A stretch of 64,000 nucleotides of DNA, taken from Corythucha ciliata (Eukaryota; Arthropoda; Insecta; Hemiptera; Tingidae). The notes beneath the pieces were generated by a model. That model searched no databases. It was given only the letters and a program-made list of their open reading frames with translations, and had not been told where the DNA came from. This document shows positions 34,179 through 45,188 of this stretch, piece after piece. A program made the translations under genes and the position numbers. Location: positions 20,460,001 to 20,524,000 of the forward strand of contig CM075943.1 of assembly GCA_038030265.1 (NCBI GenBank), given 5' to 3'. The number at the start of each line of letters is the position of its first letter. The stretch's first letter is position 1.

Positions 34179-34596
34179 AAAAGTTTTGTTCCGACAGCAG
34201 CCTGTCGGGGAAAGTGCATTTCATTCATGCGACAATCGAGTCAAACCTCATAAGTTAGAACGATATCAATCAATTATGAATGACATTTAGGCCGTGGTAT
34301 ATAGAAAGTCAAAATCATAAAATCGCGTTTCTTTTTACCGCAGGCCCCTTTTTTGGCACCAATTGACGGGGAACAAAATGATGAAAATGAAAAATGAAAC
34401 AGAGTCGGTTTGGTTTCCTATACGATATGGGAAGGCGGACTCTTGTTAGAGGTGTTATTTGCAATTAAAATATTTATCCCTGCCTAAATTTCATTCATAA
34501 TTGATTGATATCGTTCTAACTTATGAGGTTTGACTCGATTGTCGCATGAACGAAATGCACTTTCCCCGACAGGCTGCTGTCGGAACAAAACTTTTT
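34179..34596. mobile_element. TIR element, 117-bp arms
   Basis: 418 bp. Arms 34179-34297 and 34483-34596 are near-perfect inverted copies (AAAAGTTTTGTTCCGACAGC, CAATCGAGTCAAACCTCAT). The middle of about 185 bp has no coding capacity. Non-autonomous DNA element. Confidence 0.9.
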
Positions 34597-34629
34597 TCAG
34601 ATTACGTTAATTTTCAGATCATTTAAATT

Positions 34630-34690
34630 AGGTTAAATGGTATGTCACTATTTGCGGAGTGCCTGGTTCGAATCCGAAACAATTTTTTTT
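34630..34690 (+). other. tRNA-like Pol III promoter remnant
   Basis: A perfect B-box GGTTCGAATCC at 34667-34677 is preceded by TTAAATGGTATG, which resembles an A-box/D-arm, and a CACT...AGTG stem. A T-run follows directly. T-arm pairing is poor, so it is not a working tRNA. It is more likely a tRNA pseudogene or a SINE head. Confidence 0.35.
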
Positions 34691-35589
34691 TAAATTTTTT
34701 TTTGTTCCTCCCTTTTTGGCCCACCTCAGGATTTTTTACTCAAGATTTATTAGGCTGTAGGCAATTCAAATAAAAGAGACGGCTCAAAATACTATGTCAG
34801 TGACATTTTTTGGTAATTGGTTGGCCCAGTAAGGCATAGCGTTAATTTAATAGCTCCCCTCCGCCGAGAACTCCCCTGCCATATCAACGGATTTGGTTCA
34901 CTAGGGTCTCATACGAAAGCGCGTTCATTTCTCATTACTCGAGTCAATTTTGGGGGCAATTGCAGCAACAGCCGTGCGGTAGCGAATTTTAAACTAATTC
35001 AAACCCCTCTTTCACACCGTTCCCGTGGACCGATTCATCTGGATCACGAACTCGTCCGAGATATTCACGCTAATGATTTTTAGACCAAATATGGTTGCCC
35101 TAAGTAGAAAATTGCGACCGTGATCGTGCTAACAAAAAAGGGCCATAAATATATATATATATAGCAAATTGAACCGACCTCGGATTCGTGTTCTAGGGGT
35201 TCTGAAACGTGAAAAAAAAGTATCGCAACCCATATGTGCGACCATCAGGGCGAGACCAATAGTGCATTTTTTGAATGAAATGCACTAAAACGACATTTCG
35301 GTACGGGAAGAACATGTCCGATAAATGATTTTTTCTCAAAACAAAGGTCAGATTTGTGCTTCTCATACTAAGAAATAGCCAGGTTTTCATTTTCATGCAA
35401 TTTATCGAAAAAAAAAAGCGACAGACCGTCAGACCGACGGCATGCCAAAAACCACTTTTTTCAACTTTTCTGAGGTTGTACGTTATGAATGTGATGTCAG
35501 CTCGGACTCGATTTTTTTCACGAACACCACACTTCCATTCCCGTAGGGAACATGGAAGTAATTGACTATTCACACCTTGAAAATTGATA
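34691..35589. other. Intergenic, no gene seen
   Basis: Includes the second copy of the 33760 dispersed repeat (35285-35390) and an (AT)n run at 35148-35161. The 165-codon minus-strand frame at 35193-35690 has no recognisable domain and overlaps repeats. Confidence 0.45.
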
Positions 35590-35942
35590 AACTTACTTTT
35601 ACAAGAGGCCGACAAATGGATAAACTGAAGATTCGAGCCCTGCCCTGAAAATGCCTGAAAGCAGGTGATTCCTGCCCTAAAAATAACCATTTGAACCTAT
35701 AAAATGGCCAAAAAGGCAATTTCCGCTCTAAACATGGATAAAATGGCATTTCCAGTTCTAAACATGGCAAAACTAACGATTCATGTTCTGAAAATATCAC
35801 ACTGGCTATTCAAATCCTTTAAATGACCATACGCTGACAATTTGCGCCCCAGAAATGTCAAAATGACCATTTCACATCCTAAGAATGGTTTGGAGGACTA
35901 TTCACGTCCTGAAATTGGCAAATCTGACTCTACTCTACATAT
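35590..35942 (+). repeat. Family B degenerate 30-bp array
   Basis: About eleven diverged units (ATTCGTGCCCTGAAAATGGC-like). Confidence 0.7.
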
Positions 35943-36060
35943 GGCGTTTTCCATTCAATGCAATACTCTAGTGTGGTGTAAGTTTTTCCACCCATCCTCT
36001 CTGAATTGAAACATATGTTTATGGAGAGGACGCGACACTACACTTGTGTAGTGCGTTTAA
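35943..36060 (-). mobile_element. Palindromic MITE, TAGCGTT family, degraded copy
   Basis: GCGTTTTCCATTC at the left end and GTGCGTTTA at the right. The centre (CCACCCATCCTCTCTGAATT, AACATATGTTTATGGAGAGG) matches the inner stem and loop of the 18224 family in reverse. Confidence 0.55.
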
Positions 36061-36184
36061 AGGAAAATTACTATCAGAAAAAAAGAAAGAGTAAATCAGA
36101 TTTAATGGTAGAACCAAAGTTGTATAGAACCCAAGTTCTTCCACTCATCACGATCGCTATGGTAACGGTGGTCATTTATAAAAT

Positions 36185-37035
36185 TTGAAATTTTGATCCC
36201 GTCAGAGCGCACTTACAACATTTGGTCTCAACTTTTACTTCAATAAAGTGTCTGCTTCACAAACTACACGTGAAGCAAATAAAATTACAGCTGGATTTTG
36301 GACATTTTTCATTTTCACTGATAGAAGATTTTTTTATTATTTCGATTCCTTTCGATCCATTTTCCTTATAAAATAATTTAATTTCAACTTCAAATTCCGT
36401 CGTGTTTCGTGCCCCCGTGTAAAACCCAGCTCAGCCAGAGAAACTGTAGATTGATGTCCGCCGTTTGTAAGTCTATGGTAGAGCGCAAATTTTCAAGGTA
36501 AAAGTTCAAGGTGGGTTTGAAGTTATTTTGGGGACAAAATTTGGAAAATGTATACAAAACATTTTATGTACAATTTTCTGTAGATTGGAATGAGTACTTG
36601 AAATCCGTGCAGCACAAATAAGGCGTGAAAAATTATGCCATGTACTTGACGAAGGCTGTTTGGAGGGGGCGAGGTATACTATCTGCGTGAAACTCGCCCT
36701 CAACGTTCGGTCTGCAGAGGGGATGGAAGAAACACCATGCTCACCTGACTCTTGAGAATGCCCAGGATCTCGCTGCACTTGACAAAACATCGTAAAACAA
36801 CAACATTTCAATAGATGTACAATAAACTTTTTTAACTCAACGGAAATCTTCTTCAGTTTTAGTCTGCTTGAACTATTCATCCACTATTCATTACTATTAT
36901 GTCGTGATAGACCCGATATTCATAGTTTTCATTTGGTTTAATAAACTATTATTTTTTTATTTGTTCATAAGCGTTTTCCGAACCGCCAAATTTTGAGACC
37001 AAATGTCATGTGGCACTCTGGCGGGAGCAATTTTC
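36185..37035. mobile_element. Element with imperfect 45-bp TIRs
   Basis: ATCCCGTCAGAGCGCACTT...ACATTTGGTCTCAA on the left (36196-36232) faces TTGAGACCAAATGT...AGTGCCA..GGCGGGAGCA inverted on the right (36993-37030). The interior of about 800 bp has a GC-richer block at 36640-36790. No transposase recognised. Confidence 0.6.
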
Positions 37036-37789
37036 CCTCTAGCTTAGTGACCACGCGTTATCAGAAGAGAAATGACTTGGTATCTATACGACTTTGTTAG
37101 AACCCCTCTCAAGATAAAATCCTAGATCCACCACTGGATTGAGCGAAAAAAACGTTTTCTTGTGTAGTTTATTACGGTGACCTTTTTGGTTTTCGGTCAG
37201 AATTTTTTTTTTACAACCCACCCTCAAACTTTTTCTGTGTACGTTTTAGCATGTCTAGATTAGATTTCTGCAATGTCCGTCCGCCGCGCCGTACGCCGTC
37301 CGGGCCATATCTTGCCCTAGGATTGCTCGAAAAAATTCGCTAGGATCACAAAACAGGCGATTGGCAATGTAAATTGGTGAGAGCAGGCGAATAAATGTTC
37401 TTGTACTCACAGTAACTATGAATTAGGACCAGCCAGTCATTAATTGTCACACTCAGCCGGCACAGACTCTCGATCAGCGAAGAACTCTGGCTTTAGTTGT
37501 AGAAATTAATTTAATTGTACTCGCGACTTGTAAGTGAACAGGGAAAAGTTACGTCCGAGCAGCTCGACGTTTCAAAAGCAAGTCGAAAGAGTCCAGTATA
37601 AGTAGCGGCGCGCGCGAGAAACAGACTCAAAATACTCTCGACGCGCAGGCCTGAACGGTACAGCCCGCTCTTTTTCACCAGTCATTGCCATTTAAGGGGA
37701 TAAATTAATTTTACAAACAGAAACAGAATCAACGGCAGGCAATGATCAGTTCAGATAAAAATAATATTTCAAAGCCATCTGAGTGGCCC
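37036..37789. other. Intergenic with transposon-end and promoter-like stretch
   Basis: CCTAGATCCACCACTG (37120-37135) looks like an inverted hAT-type end. GC-rich 37270-37310 and TATAAGTAGCGGCGCGCGCG at 37599-37618 stand out from the AT-rich background. The latter could be a core promoter, but no downstream gene was recognised. Confidence 0.4.
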
Positions 37790-38120
37790 CAACAGCGCTA
37801 ATATTCACAGCTAAAACTGCTAGAAAAAATGCTAACTTCGCGGATAAAATTGAGGAACGAGCTGATTCGCGGGTAAAATTGATAAAAGCGCTTTGCAGTT
37901 GAAATTGAGGGGACGAGAAAAGGAGACTTGTTACGCGGGTTCCACGCGGGTGAGTCCACTGATAAAACTTCAGAAAAAATGCGCTATATTATATTCGTGG
38001 CTAAAAATAGCGAAAAAGTGTTCATTTGTGGCTAATAGGTTAGCTAGAAAACGCTAATTCAGGTGCAAAATTGTGGAAATGCACATTCTCAATTGGAATG
38101 GCGAAAAAGCGTTAATGAGG
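37790..38120 (+). repeat. Family A array
   Basis: About ten diverged 30-bp units (GATTCGCGGGTAAAATTGA and variants). A weaker stretch continues at 38620-38870. Confidence 0.7.
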
Positions 38121-38899
38121 AAGTAACACGTTTTCCAAAATCATGCCGTCGTGATAGCTTGGTTACCAAAACTCATGAATACACGATCCGTTCAAATAAA
38201 ATCAGGCCCTTTATTTTTTTTTTATTAATTTTTAAAACTATTGGGTTGCGGGACCCATTTGAAATAGGATAGATAGGCTGATGACGCAATAACAGCATTC
38301 GCATAACCTTCACAATAGCTTCCCACAAATCAAACAATAGGACTTTAGAGAAAGGGGAAGGACAAGAAGGAACAAGACAAGATAACAGCCTTGAAGCGGA
38401 GGGTTGGGGAGGGTCACGACCCCTTAACTTCGTCACGAGTCACAGACCAGCCGTTTAAGGTAACAAAGAAAAATGGGCAAGTTTTATTATTTCGCTACAA
38501 ATCGAAATCAATCATTTACGCACGAATATTCAATTCCTGGTCATATTTATTAGTCATTTTCTTTAGAAAAAAATGATTCCAGCGATTTTTATTTTTTATG
38601 TTACTTCCTCATTAACGGCGGCGAGAAAAAAAATTAAATATTGAATTTCGGGATGAAAACATACCGTTCGTTCTTCGCTGAAATTAAGATACTAAATATT
38701 AATTTAAGGTGAAAATCGAGAGAAAACGGAGGCAAATCCGCGGCTGAGATTTTTTTGTAATAAAACTGTAATTTGTGGCTAAAACAGGGGACAAATTATG
38801 TTTCACTCTGGGATGCGGCAAAAATGTTTTTTTGGTGTGCAAAATCCCCGAAAGTGGTTTTTGAATTAGGCGACACCCTGCGACTCAAGGTGATTTTTG
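38121..38899. other. Intergenic, no gene seen
   Basis: AT-rich, poly-T at 38213-38223; scattered family A-like units towards 38870. Confidence 0.4.
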
Positions 38900-39110
38900 G
38901 GAGGCAAAATATCGAGTTTGAAGGACTAAATTCATCAGTCTAATAGTCATTCTACGGGCTTATTCCTCTATGTTTCGAGGCCAAAAGTTGAAGGTTTTTC
39001 AACTCTCAGTTTGTGAGGTAAATTTCGCTATTTCTGACAGAATTGTGAGCTCGTGATGAAAAATGGGACATTGTATAGCGTATACAGCCTTTTTCATCGG
39101 CCGGAAGACG
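38900..39110 (+). repeat. Dispersed repeat, copy 2 of 2
   Basis: Partner of 4795-5100, shorter by an internal deletion relative to it. Confidence 0.6.
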
Positions 39111-39379
39111 AGTCATTAATAGGACCCGAAAATCCAATTTTTGGGATTTCAAAGAACAATAAATTATAATGCGGATCCTAGAAACTTGAATAGAGCGAAT
39201 TTTTCCCGGGAAATGGCTTGGAATTTGCCCCCCTGCGCTGACGTCTGCTGTATTCGCCTATTGGTCTATATTATGTGTTGACACTCTGACAGTATACAAC
39301 TTTTCTTTATCTTCTTCTGGGCCTTCGGATCTAGATACACCGAGGCTCAGAAGATGAATTGAAGATTACACAAAATAAG

Positions 39380-39670
39380 ATAACTTTGCTGAATATAGCC
39401 TTCCCAAGAGGAAATTCTGGGAAAAAAAACTTGTCGAACCTACTTTAAAGAAAACAACAACAAAACTGGAGTTTCGTGGCTCGATATTCGGTGGTGTTGT
39501 CTCATTCAAAAACAATTTCGCGGATTTTGCACAGCAAAAGGCTAAACTGAAACGCCAATTTAGCGGGTTTGACGCGTTGAAAAACCATTTTCGCGAGCTC
39601 ACCAATATCCAATTTTGGGGGCTTTGGCTTGCTGCAAAACTCAATTTCGCGGGGTTGTCTATTTCAAACA
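39380..39670 (+). repeat. Family C array upstream of TRAPPC4
   Basis: About nine units (CAATTTCGCGGATTTTGC-like), with two more units at 39925-39990 closer to the gene. Confidence 0.65.
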
Positions 39671-40360
39671 AATCGTTAGGTCCACGGACCCGGAGTTTAG
39701 CGTGAATACGTTGTTTGGCTGGAAAGTGGCAGTTGAGCTTGTGTTTTGAGACCTCAATACCCTCCATCTAGCACCAACTACTCGAGGCGGAGCACGCGCT
39801 GTTAGTCCCATTTTGCCACTTCTGCCGAATTTGGTCCCTATACGCCCGTAAAACGTATTCACGTTAATATTCACGTTAAAAAGTTACAATTACACTGATT
39901 TTGCGATTGTGGTTCACTCACTGAAAGCCAATTTCAGTTTTTTTGCGGGTTTTTTGCTTGCTGTAGAGGACCATTTTCGCGCTCATTTGCTCACTCGTAA
40001 TTTCATGGGTTTTGACCAGTCCTCCTTGGACTCCACGTTCCCAACATTGAAGAAAGTTTTCCGTGGAGTTTCACGTTCTTACCATGAGCTGTTATTTAAT
40101 TCTGTGTGCCATGAACTACGGATTAGTTAGCGCCTAGCCTTGCTTTCCGTAAACCTAAAAGCCGGACGTACGCACTTTGTTTGCTTCTGATAAGCTTATA
40201 AAAAATACTGATAGCAGCGTCAAAAAACGCAGAACTTATCTGTTTATCCAGATAATTCGCTAGGACAAAAATACTGTGAATACGACTTTGTTGTTCTTTT
40301 CAAGTGCAGTGTGTATTCTTCGGTACAGATTGCATAAATAACTAGGAAGTTCGATTTTTT
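39671..40360. other. TRAPPC4 5' flank
   Basis: Unique-looking sequence with two family C-like units. It should contain the TRAPPC4 promoter. I see no TATA box at a convincing place, and cannot place the start of transcription. Confidence 0.4.
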
Positions 40361-40375
40361 ATGCAGAAATGGTGA
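40361..40375 (+). promoter_or_regulatory. Short upstream ORF overlapping the TRAPPC4 start
   Basis: ATGCAGAAATGGTGA codes MQKW and stops; its frame overlaps the TRAPPC4 ATG at 40369. It could lower translation of the main frame. The main start is chosen because [15 protein letters not shown] aligns with the TRAPPC4 N-terminus. Confidence 0.45.
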
Positions 40376-40543
40376 TTTACGGAGTGTACATTGTTTCCAA
40401 ATCAGGGGGACTCATATTCAATCATGATCACTCAATGCCCAGCGTTATTAGTGAAACTACGTTCAATTACCCTGTTGATCTCCGGCTTGTAGTCGAAAAC
40501 AAAAAGATAGTCGTCAGTTTCGGTCAGCACCACGGCATTTTGG
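40369..40543 (+). CDS. TRAPPC4: TRAPPC4 exon 1
   Basis: 175 nt, 58 codons plus one base, ending GIL and a split valine. Donor GTAAGG. Confidence 0.96.
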
Positions 40544-41148
40544 GTAAGGCGTAGGTGAATTCTAAACTCAAGTGTACAGCTCCAATTGCCGTCTCCTCTG
40601 ATTTCAGTCGGGCACGTGCTCGTCGCCGTCAACGGTATCCCGGTAACAAATTGTCAACTAGACGATGGTAGGAATGCTATGGAAGTAATCGAAAATAAGT
40701 CGAACTATCCTTTGAAATTGAAATTCGCTCGGCCCCGAGTCACGACGAATGAGAAAATCTTTTTGGCGAGCATGTTCTACCCGCTGTTCGCTTTAGCTAG
40801 TCAACTGAGCCCCGAACCGAAGAGCTCGGGGATTGAAGTCCTCGAGGCGGACACATTCAAATTACAATGTTTTCAAACACTGACAGGTATGAATTCTTAA
40901 AAAAAAAATAAAATGAAATACACATTCAAGTGATGTCATTTTCAGGAGTCAAATTCATGATCGTGGCCGAACCGGGACAAGTAGGCCTCGATGGTATTTT
41001 GAGAAAAATTTACGAGCTATACGCGGACTACGCTCTCAAAAATCCGTTTTATTCGCTGGATATGCCCGTCAGGTGTGAACTGTTCGAAAGCAATTTGCAG
41101 ACATTACTTGAACAGGCGGAGAAGAGTAGTACTGTGGCAAACGTATGA
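40369..41148 (+). CDS. TRAPPC4: TRAPP complex subunit 4 (Trs23/synbindin)
   Basis: Core subunit of the TRAPP complexes that activate Rab1-type GTPases in ER-to-Golgi and endosomal traffic. Three exons join to 218 residues; human TRAPPC4 has 219. The longin-type core is plain: [17 protein letters not shown], then FSYPVDL-like [117 protein letters not shown] and [11 protein letters not shown]. Introns are 40544-40607 (64 bp) and 40887-40945 (59 bp), GT-AG and both phase 1. No frameshift or missing block, so it should be functional. It sits alone between repeat arrays. Confidence 0.97.
40608..40886 (+). CDS. TRAPPC4: TRAPPC4 exon 2
   Basis: 279 nt, from [10 protein letters not shown] to CFQTLT plus one base. 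Acceptor TTTCAG, donor GTATGA. Confidence 0.97.
40946..41148 (+). CDS. TRAPPC4: TRAPPC4 exon 3
   Basis: 203 nt, from the split glycine and [10 protein letters not shown] to TVANV and TGA at 41146-41148. Acceptor TTTTCAG. Confidence 0.97.
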
Positions 41149-41392
41149 TTGAAGTAAGGGGTTGCTACCTGTAGCCCTACAAATTTGTTTACCTTCGAAC
41201 CTCTTTTCTGAATTTTTCCAATGTCACATGAATGTTAATGCATAGTACTACTATGGAAGAGTATACCTGCTGCTCTGACTAATTATAAAATGGATCTGTC
41301 AGGCTGTCACAGGATGACAGCTAAGAGCTGTAACAACACCAAAGCGAAGATAATCAGTTTCCAAATGAATTCGCCAGTTTCTTGGCTTCGAT

Positions 41393-41590
41393 CAGGCGTG
41401 GCTCTAGGAAGGGGTTCAAGGGGCTGCGCTCCATCCTTCGGGGCAGTGCTCGATATGGGTTCGAATCCCGGGTCTCTCGATGGACGAGGAAATCTTGAAA
41501 TCCACAAAATAATGTGTCCCGCACCAAAACATGTAATTTAACTCCATAAACTGTCTGTTCAGCCGCAAGCTACGACCGTTCGATAATGAA
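41393..41590 (+). mobile_element. Transposon end module with tRNA-like box
   Basis: Begins CAGGCGTGGCTCTAGG and continues with GGGTTCGAATCCCGGGTC, GAGGAAATC and CCATAAACTGTCTGTTCAGC. It matches the minus strand of 60828-60620, the right end of the hAT-like element at 59325. Family B repeats follow (41985 on), in the orientation expected for an inverted copy. It is likely a partial copy of that element lacking its other end. The perfect B-box GGTTCGAATCC at 41459-41469 also allows a SINE reading. Confidence 0.65.
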
Positions 41591-42960
41591 ACTGATTATT
41601 TCGTAGCTCATGGATTTTTTTTCTAGACCCCCCCCCCTCCACGAATACCGCTTATAGGAGCACGGAACTAGCTATTTAGCCGTAAAACTGTTAATTGAGG
41701 ACGAAAATTCCATGTAAGGAAGCTCTGAACTTTACTGCTCGAAACCAGGTCATTTAGGGAAGATTAAAGCGTAACACTCTAGAGTTAACTTGTTGAGGTC
41801 GTGGGGTTCTTCAATGAGTCTTCATAAATGAGATAGTCTTCCCACAAAATTACTTTTTATTTCAGAACCGGTTTTCCAAAACACCATCAGTGAATCATGC
41901 CGGATTAATTGAAAGACCTCGGCAGTCTTCAGGATTCCTGATTTCGCCAATTGTTCATTTGAGACTGGGCAAAAGAACTGTCATTCAACTTCACAAAGAC
42001 TCAGGGCGCATAACTGGAAGTCACCATATAGCCATTTTTAAGGGCGCGAATAGGAAAAAAAAAAGTCATTTTATAGCACGAATGATCCGATTAGCCATTT
42101 TTAGGAAGTGATTAGCCAGTTACCAATTTTATAGTGCGAGGGGGGGGAGTCCTTCTCCCTTGTAACCGACGTTGTATGGTGGGGGGGGGGGGGATTGATA
42201 AGATGTTATGGCGGGCGGGGGGTGCGCTAATGCCAGTGGCCAGTTTATCGTTTTTTAACGCGCGAGTAGCCATGTTCGGCCATTTTATTGGGTGCATGTA
42301 GCCACTTTGAAGGCCAGAATCGTCATTAACACCGTCTGTAACCTATATAGCTTCTGTAGGGCGTAAAACGTATTATAATCAATTTGGTTATTTTTATAGC
42401 GTGAATTGCTAGTAAGAGAAGTCAACTTGTTGCGCAACAATTACCAATTTTGATATTTTCAGGGCACAACTGGTTATTTTAAATATTTTCTAGGTGCGAA
42501 GGCTCAATTTGGCCATTTCGGATGTGCGAATGGTCGATTTTGCCATTTAGGCAGGAATAGTCTCCAGTGTGATATTTTCAGGGCATGAATCGTTAGTTTT
42601 GCCATTTTAGGGTTCGAATGATCAGTTTTGCCGTTTTTAGAACTGGAAATGCCATTTTACGAGCGGGAATTGCCTATTTAGCCATTTTCTTTTTTATTTT
42701 GTGCTAATGGTCATTTTCCGATCAGGAATCACCTGTTTTCAAGGCAGGGCTCGAATCGCCAGTTTATCCATCCGTAGACCTCTTGTGAAAGTAAGTTTAT
42801 CCAATTTTCAAGGTTTGAATCGTAAATTTTGCTGTTTTTAGGGCTCAAATAATTATGGACATTCTCAGGTTAGCCATTCGTTCGCGTAATGTCAGTTTGG
42901 CTATTTCCAGAGCAGGAATCACCAGTTAGGCCGTTTTGACAGCGCGAATAATCTGCCAAA
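41591..42960 (-). repeat. Family B array
   Basis: Diverged units throughout, clearest from 41985. On the minus strand they read ATTCGCGCCCTGAAAATGGC-like; on the plus strand GCCATTTT.AGGGC.CGAAT. A G-run at 42180-42192 interrupts. About thirty units. Confidence 0.75.
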
Positions 42961-43984
42961 TTGGGTTTTGAATTAGGCAGCGTCACAAAATTGGTTTTTC
43001 ATCAACAAAACACCAGAAGGTTGATGGGCAGTTACCCTCTTCTAGACTCAAGTGAAGTAACTGCCACGCTTTGTTTCGCAAAAATCTTCGCGGGTCTGGC
43101 ACACCTCTCCCCCCCCCAATCCCAATTTTATGGGTTTCGCCCACTAGAACACCAATTTGTGGGTTGCTTTCTTGTAATAAAAACCCAATTTCACTGGGTG
43201 ACCTAATTCAAATGCCACATTCTTGATTTTTGCGCACTGAAAAACAAATTTTCGCAGCTCTCTCTGCCCCACTTATAAATGTATTTCTCAAATTTCGCTC
43301 GCTCAGACACTAATTTTCCTGATTTTTTTTTGCCAAAAAATTAGCAATTTTTCTGGATCTAGCTCACTGACAAAGAAATCCTCGGATTTCGCTCTCTGAA
43401 ACCCAATTTTGCGATTTTTTTTGCTGAAAAAACATTTCAGCGCGTCGGGTTTACATAGAAATAAGTTTTGTTTTGTTGTTGTTGTTGTTATTATTATTGC
43501 TGTTGTTGCTTCTTCTGACAAACCAATTTTGTGGAACGACTTAATTCAAAGACCGATTTTGCTCATTTTTCGCATTATAATTTTTTTTCGCGGGCTCGAC
43601 TGACCAATTATTTATTTATCGGATTTCGCTCTCTAAAATACAAAATTTCGCGGATTTCGGTCTCGCAAAAAAAAAAAAAAAAAAAAAACATTTTCCCGGA
43701 TCGGACTCACCAAAATAAATTAATTCGATTTTTCTCACTGATCAATCAATTTCGGGGGATTTTTTTGGCTAGCAAACCAATTCCGCTGGGTGGCCCAACT
43801 CAGATCGGCGTCTGGATTGGGCCACCCAGCTAAATTGTATTGCCGGCAACGAAAAATCCCCGAAATTGGTTGATCAGTGACCGAAATCTGAGAAATGAAT
43901 ATGCGCGAAGTGCCACGTCTTGGGAAAAATTTACGCGAAAAGCCGTGACTAGGGTAAAATATATCCATAACGTCCCAAGTGTGA
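42961..43984 (+). repeat. Family C array
   Basis: Some twenty-five diverged units of CCAATTTTGCGGGTTTGGCT type with A-runs between, including a (TTG)n/(TTA)n microsatellite at 43470-43505 and a 24-base A-run ending near 43688. Confidence 0.75.
43738..43882. repeat. Palindrome within the family C array
   Basis: CTGATCAATCAATTTCGGGG at 43738 returns inverted ending at 43882; inner arms CGCTGGGTGGCCCAA and TTGGGCCACCCAGC lie around a 24-bp centre. It suggests an inverted duplication of array units. Confidence 0.8.
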
Positions 43985-44290
43985 GAGCAAATTTTACGCG
44001 AAAAAAAAAAAAAAATCGTCGTCAAGGGAAATTTTATGGGGAAATTGTCCATTTCATGTAAAAATTTATCAGTTTTCACAAAGAAATTAACAGTATTACG
44101 AGGAGATTGTAAATTTCATATGAAAATTGTCTGTTTTATGAAAAAACTTGCGATGTTATGGGGAATCATCAATGTCAGGTTGATATAATGAGGGCATTTT
44201 CAATTTAAAAGGTGTCAGTTCAATGAGTAAATTGTCAATTTCATGCGGAAATTGACAATTTCCGTGTGTTTGACAGTTTCTGGGTGAATT
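43985..44290 (+). repeat. Family D array, period near 21 bp
   Basis: Diverged units like TTTCATGTGAAAATTGTCAG repeat roughly every 20-22 bp, some fourteen times. The period differs from families A to C. Confidence 0.65.
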
Positions 44291-44335
44291 GTAAATTCAG
44301 TGTCTGGTGACCCTAAATTGACGACGCCCGCAAAA

Positions 44336-44423
44336 AGGCAATGGTGCATCTGACATTTTCCCTAGTAAAGCTGGAAGCTCCCTCCCCCCATTCCTAGATC
44401 AAGGGCTGTCTGCGCCCCTGCCT
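44336..44423 (+). mobile_element. hAT-like right end, orphan
   Basis: GCAAAAAGGCAATGGTGCAT then CTGACATTTTCCC matches 8432-8470 of the hAT at 7817, and it finishes with CTGTCTGCGCCCCTG, like that element's right end but lacking the middle. It appears to be a deleted relative. Confidence 0.6.
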
Positions 44424-44429
44424 CGAACT

Positions 44430-44660
44430 TTGGTTTTTCGTGATGCTGACATGCAAAGATTTTTTTTTTTTCTGGCGAGGAAATCCCGTGAAATGGGTTT
44501 TCTGAAGAACGAAATAAGTGAAATTAGTTTTCTAATGAGCCAGACCTGCGAAAATATTTTTTTGTGGGTGTAAAATCCGCGTAATTGGATTTTTAACGAG
44601 CCAACTCCTTGCGAAAATGGTTTTTTGGTAGGGTAAGTCCGCGAAATTGTTGATAACTTG
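44430..44660 (-). repeat. Family C array
   Basis: About seven units, minus-strand orientation (GCGAAAATGGTTTTTTG.. on the plus strand). Confidence 0.65.
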
Positions 44661-45188
44661 AGCATTAGACAAGACTAGACCCATTTATTTCGGGAAGCCA
44701 CGCTACACTGACGTCTGGAAACAATGGAAAGAAGTGTTTCTGGATTATTCAACCTTGATCCACGAAGAAGATAAAGAGAGGATTTTTGGTAGGAGCGAGA
44801 TAAGAATAGTAAATAAATTTCACGAGGCATTAAACAAAAATATAAACTCTATAATATTCAGTCATTTAACTAAAAAAAAAAAGTACAACGGTTGTACATA
44901 ATAGAAAATTAACCACAGGCGTAAACATATAATATTTAAAAAATGAAAGATTTGGCTTTTCAAGAAGAGAGTTTTTAATTCCGAAAGTATTATCACAGTT
45001 GATTTTGAATAATCATAAGATCTTCTTGGAGTTCTTGGACCTATCTCATCAATGAGATTCACAAAACGCCAAAGTCTTAAAAGAGGAATGAGAAAAATGT
45101 TGGCAAACCAATGACTGCAGAAAAAGAGCTAAGAGAAGAAAGGTCTCTCGAAGATCTAGGGCACGCCTTACGTTTTCACTATTTTCTT
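44661..45188. other. 3' flank of GALNT
   Basis: No gene seen. Minus-strand AATAAA at 44694-44699 lies about 490 nt past the GALNT stop and may be its polyadenylation signal. Confidence 0.4.

Noticed and set aside
34630..34690. Functional tRNA gene
   Set aside because: The B-box is perfect, but the T-arm and acceptor stem do not pair and the anticodon stem is only four pairs.
35193..35690. 165-codon minus-strand gene
   Set aside because: No recognisable domain; it crosses a dispersed repeat and family B units.
36506..36880. 124-codon minus-strand gene
   Set aside because: Lies within a TIR element, has no domain, and is interrupted by a plausible intron border. Only the short exon-like part is kept as a finding.
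41393..41490. Functional tRNA gene
   Set aside because: The B-box is perfect, but the sequence is part of a 200-bp repeated module also found at 60620-60828, and no cloverleaf closes.
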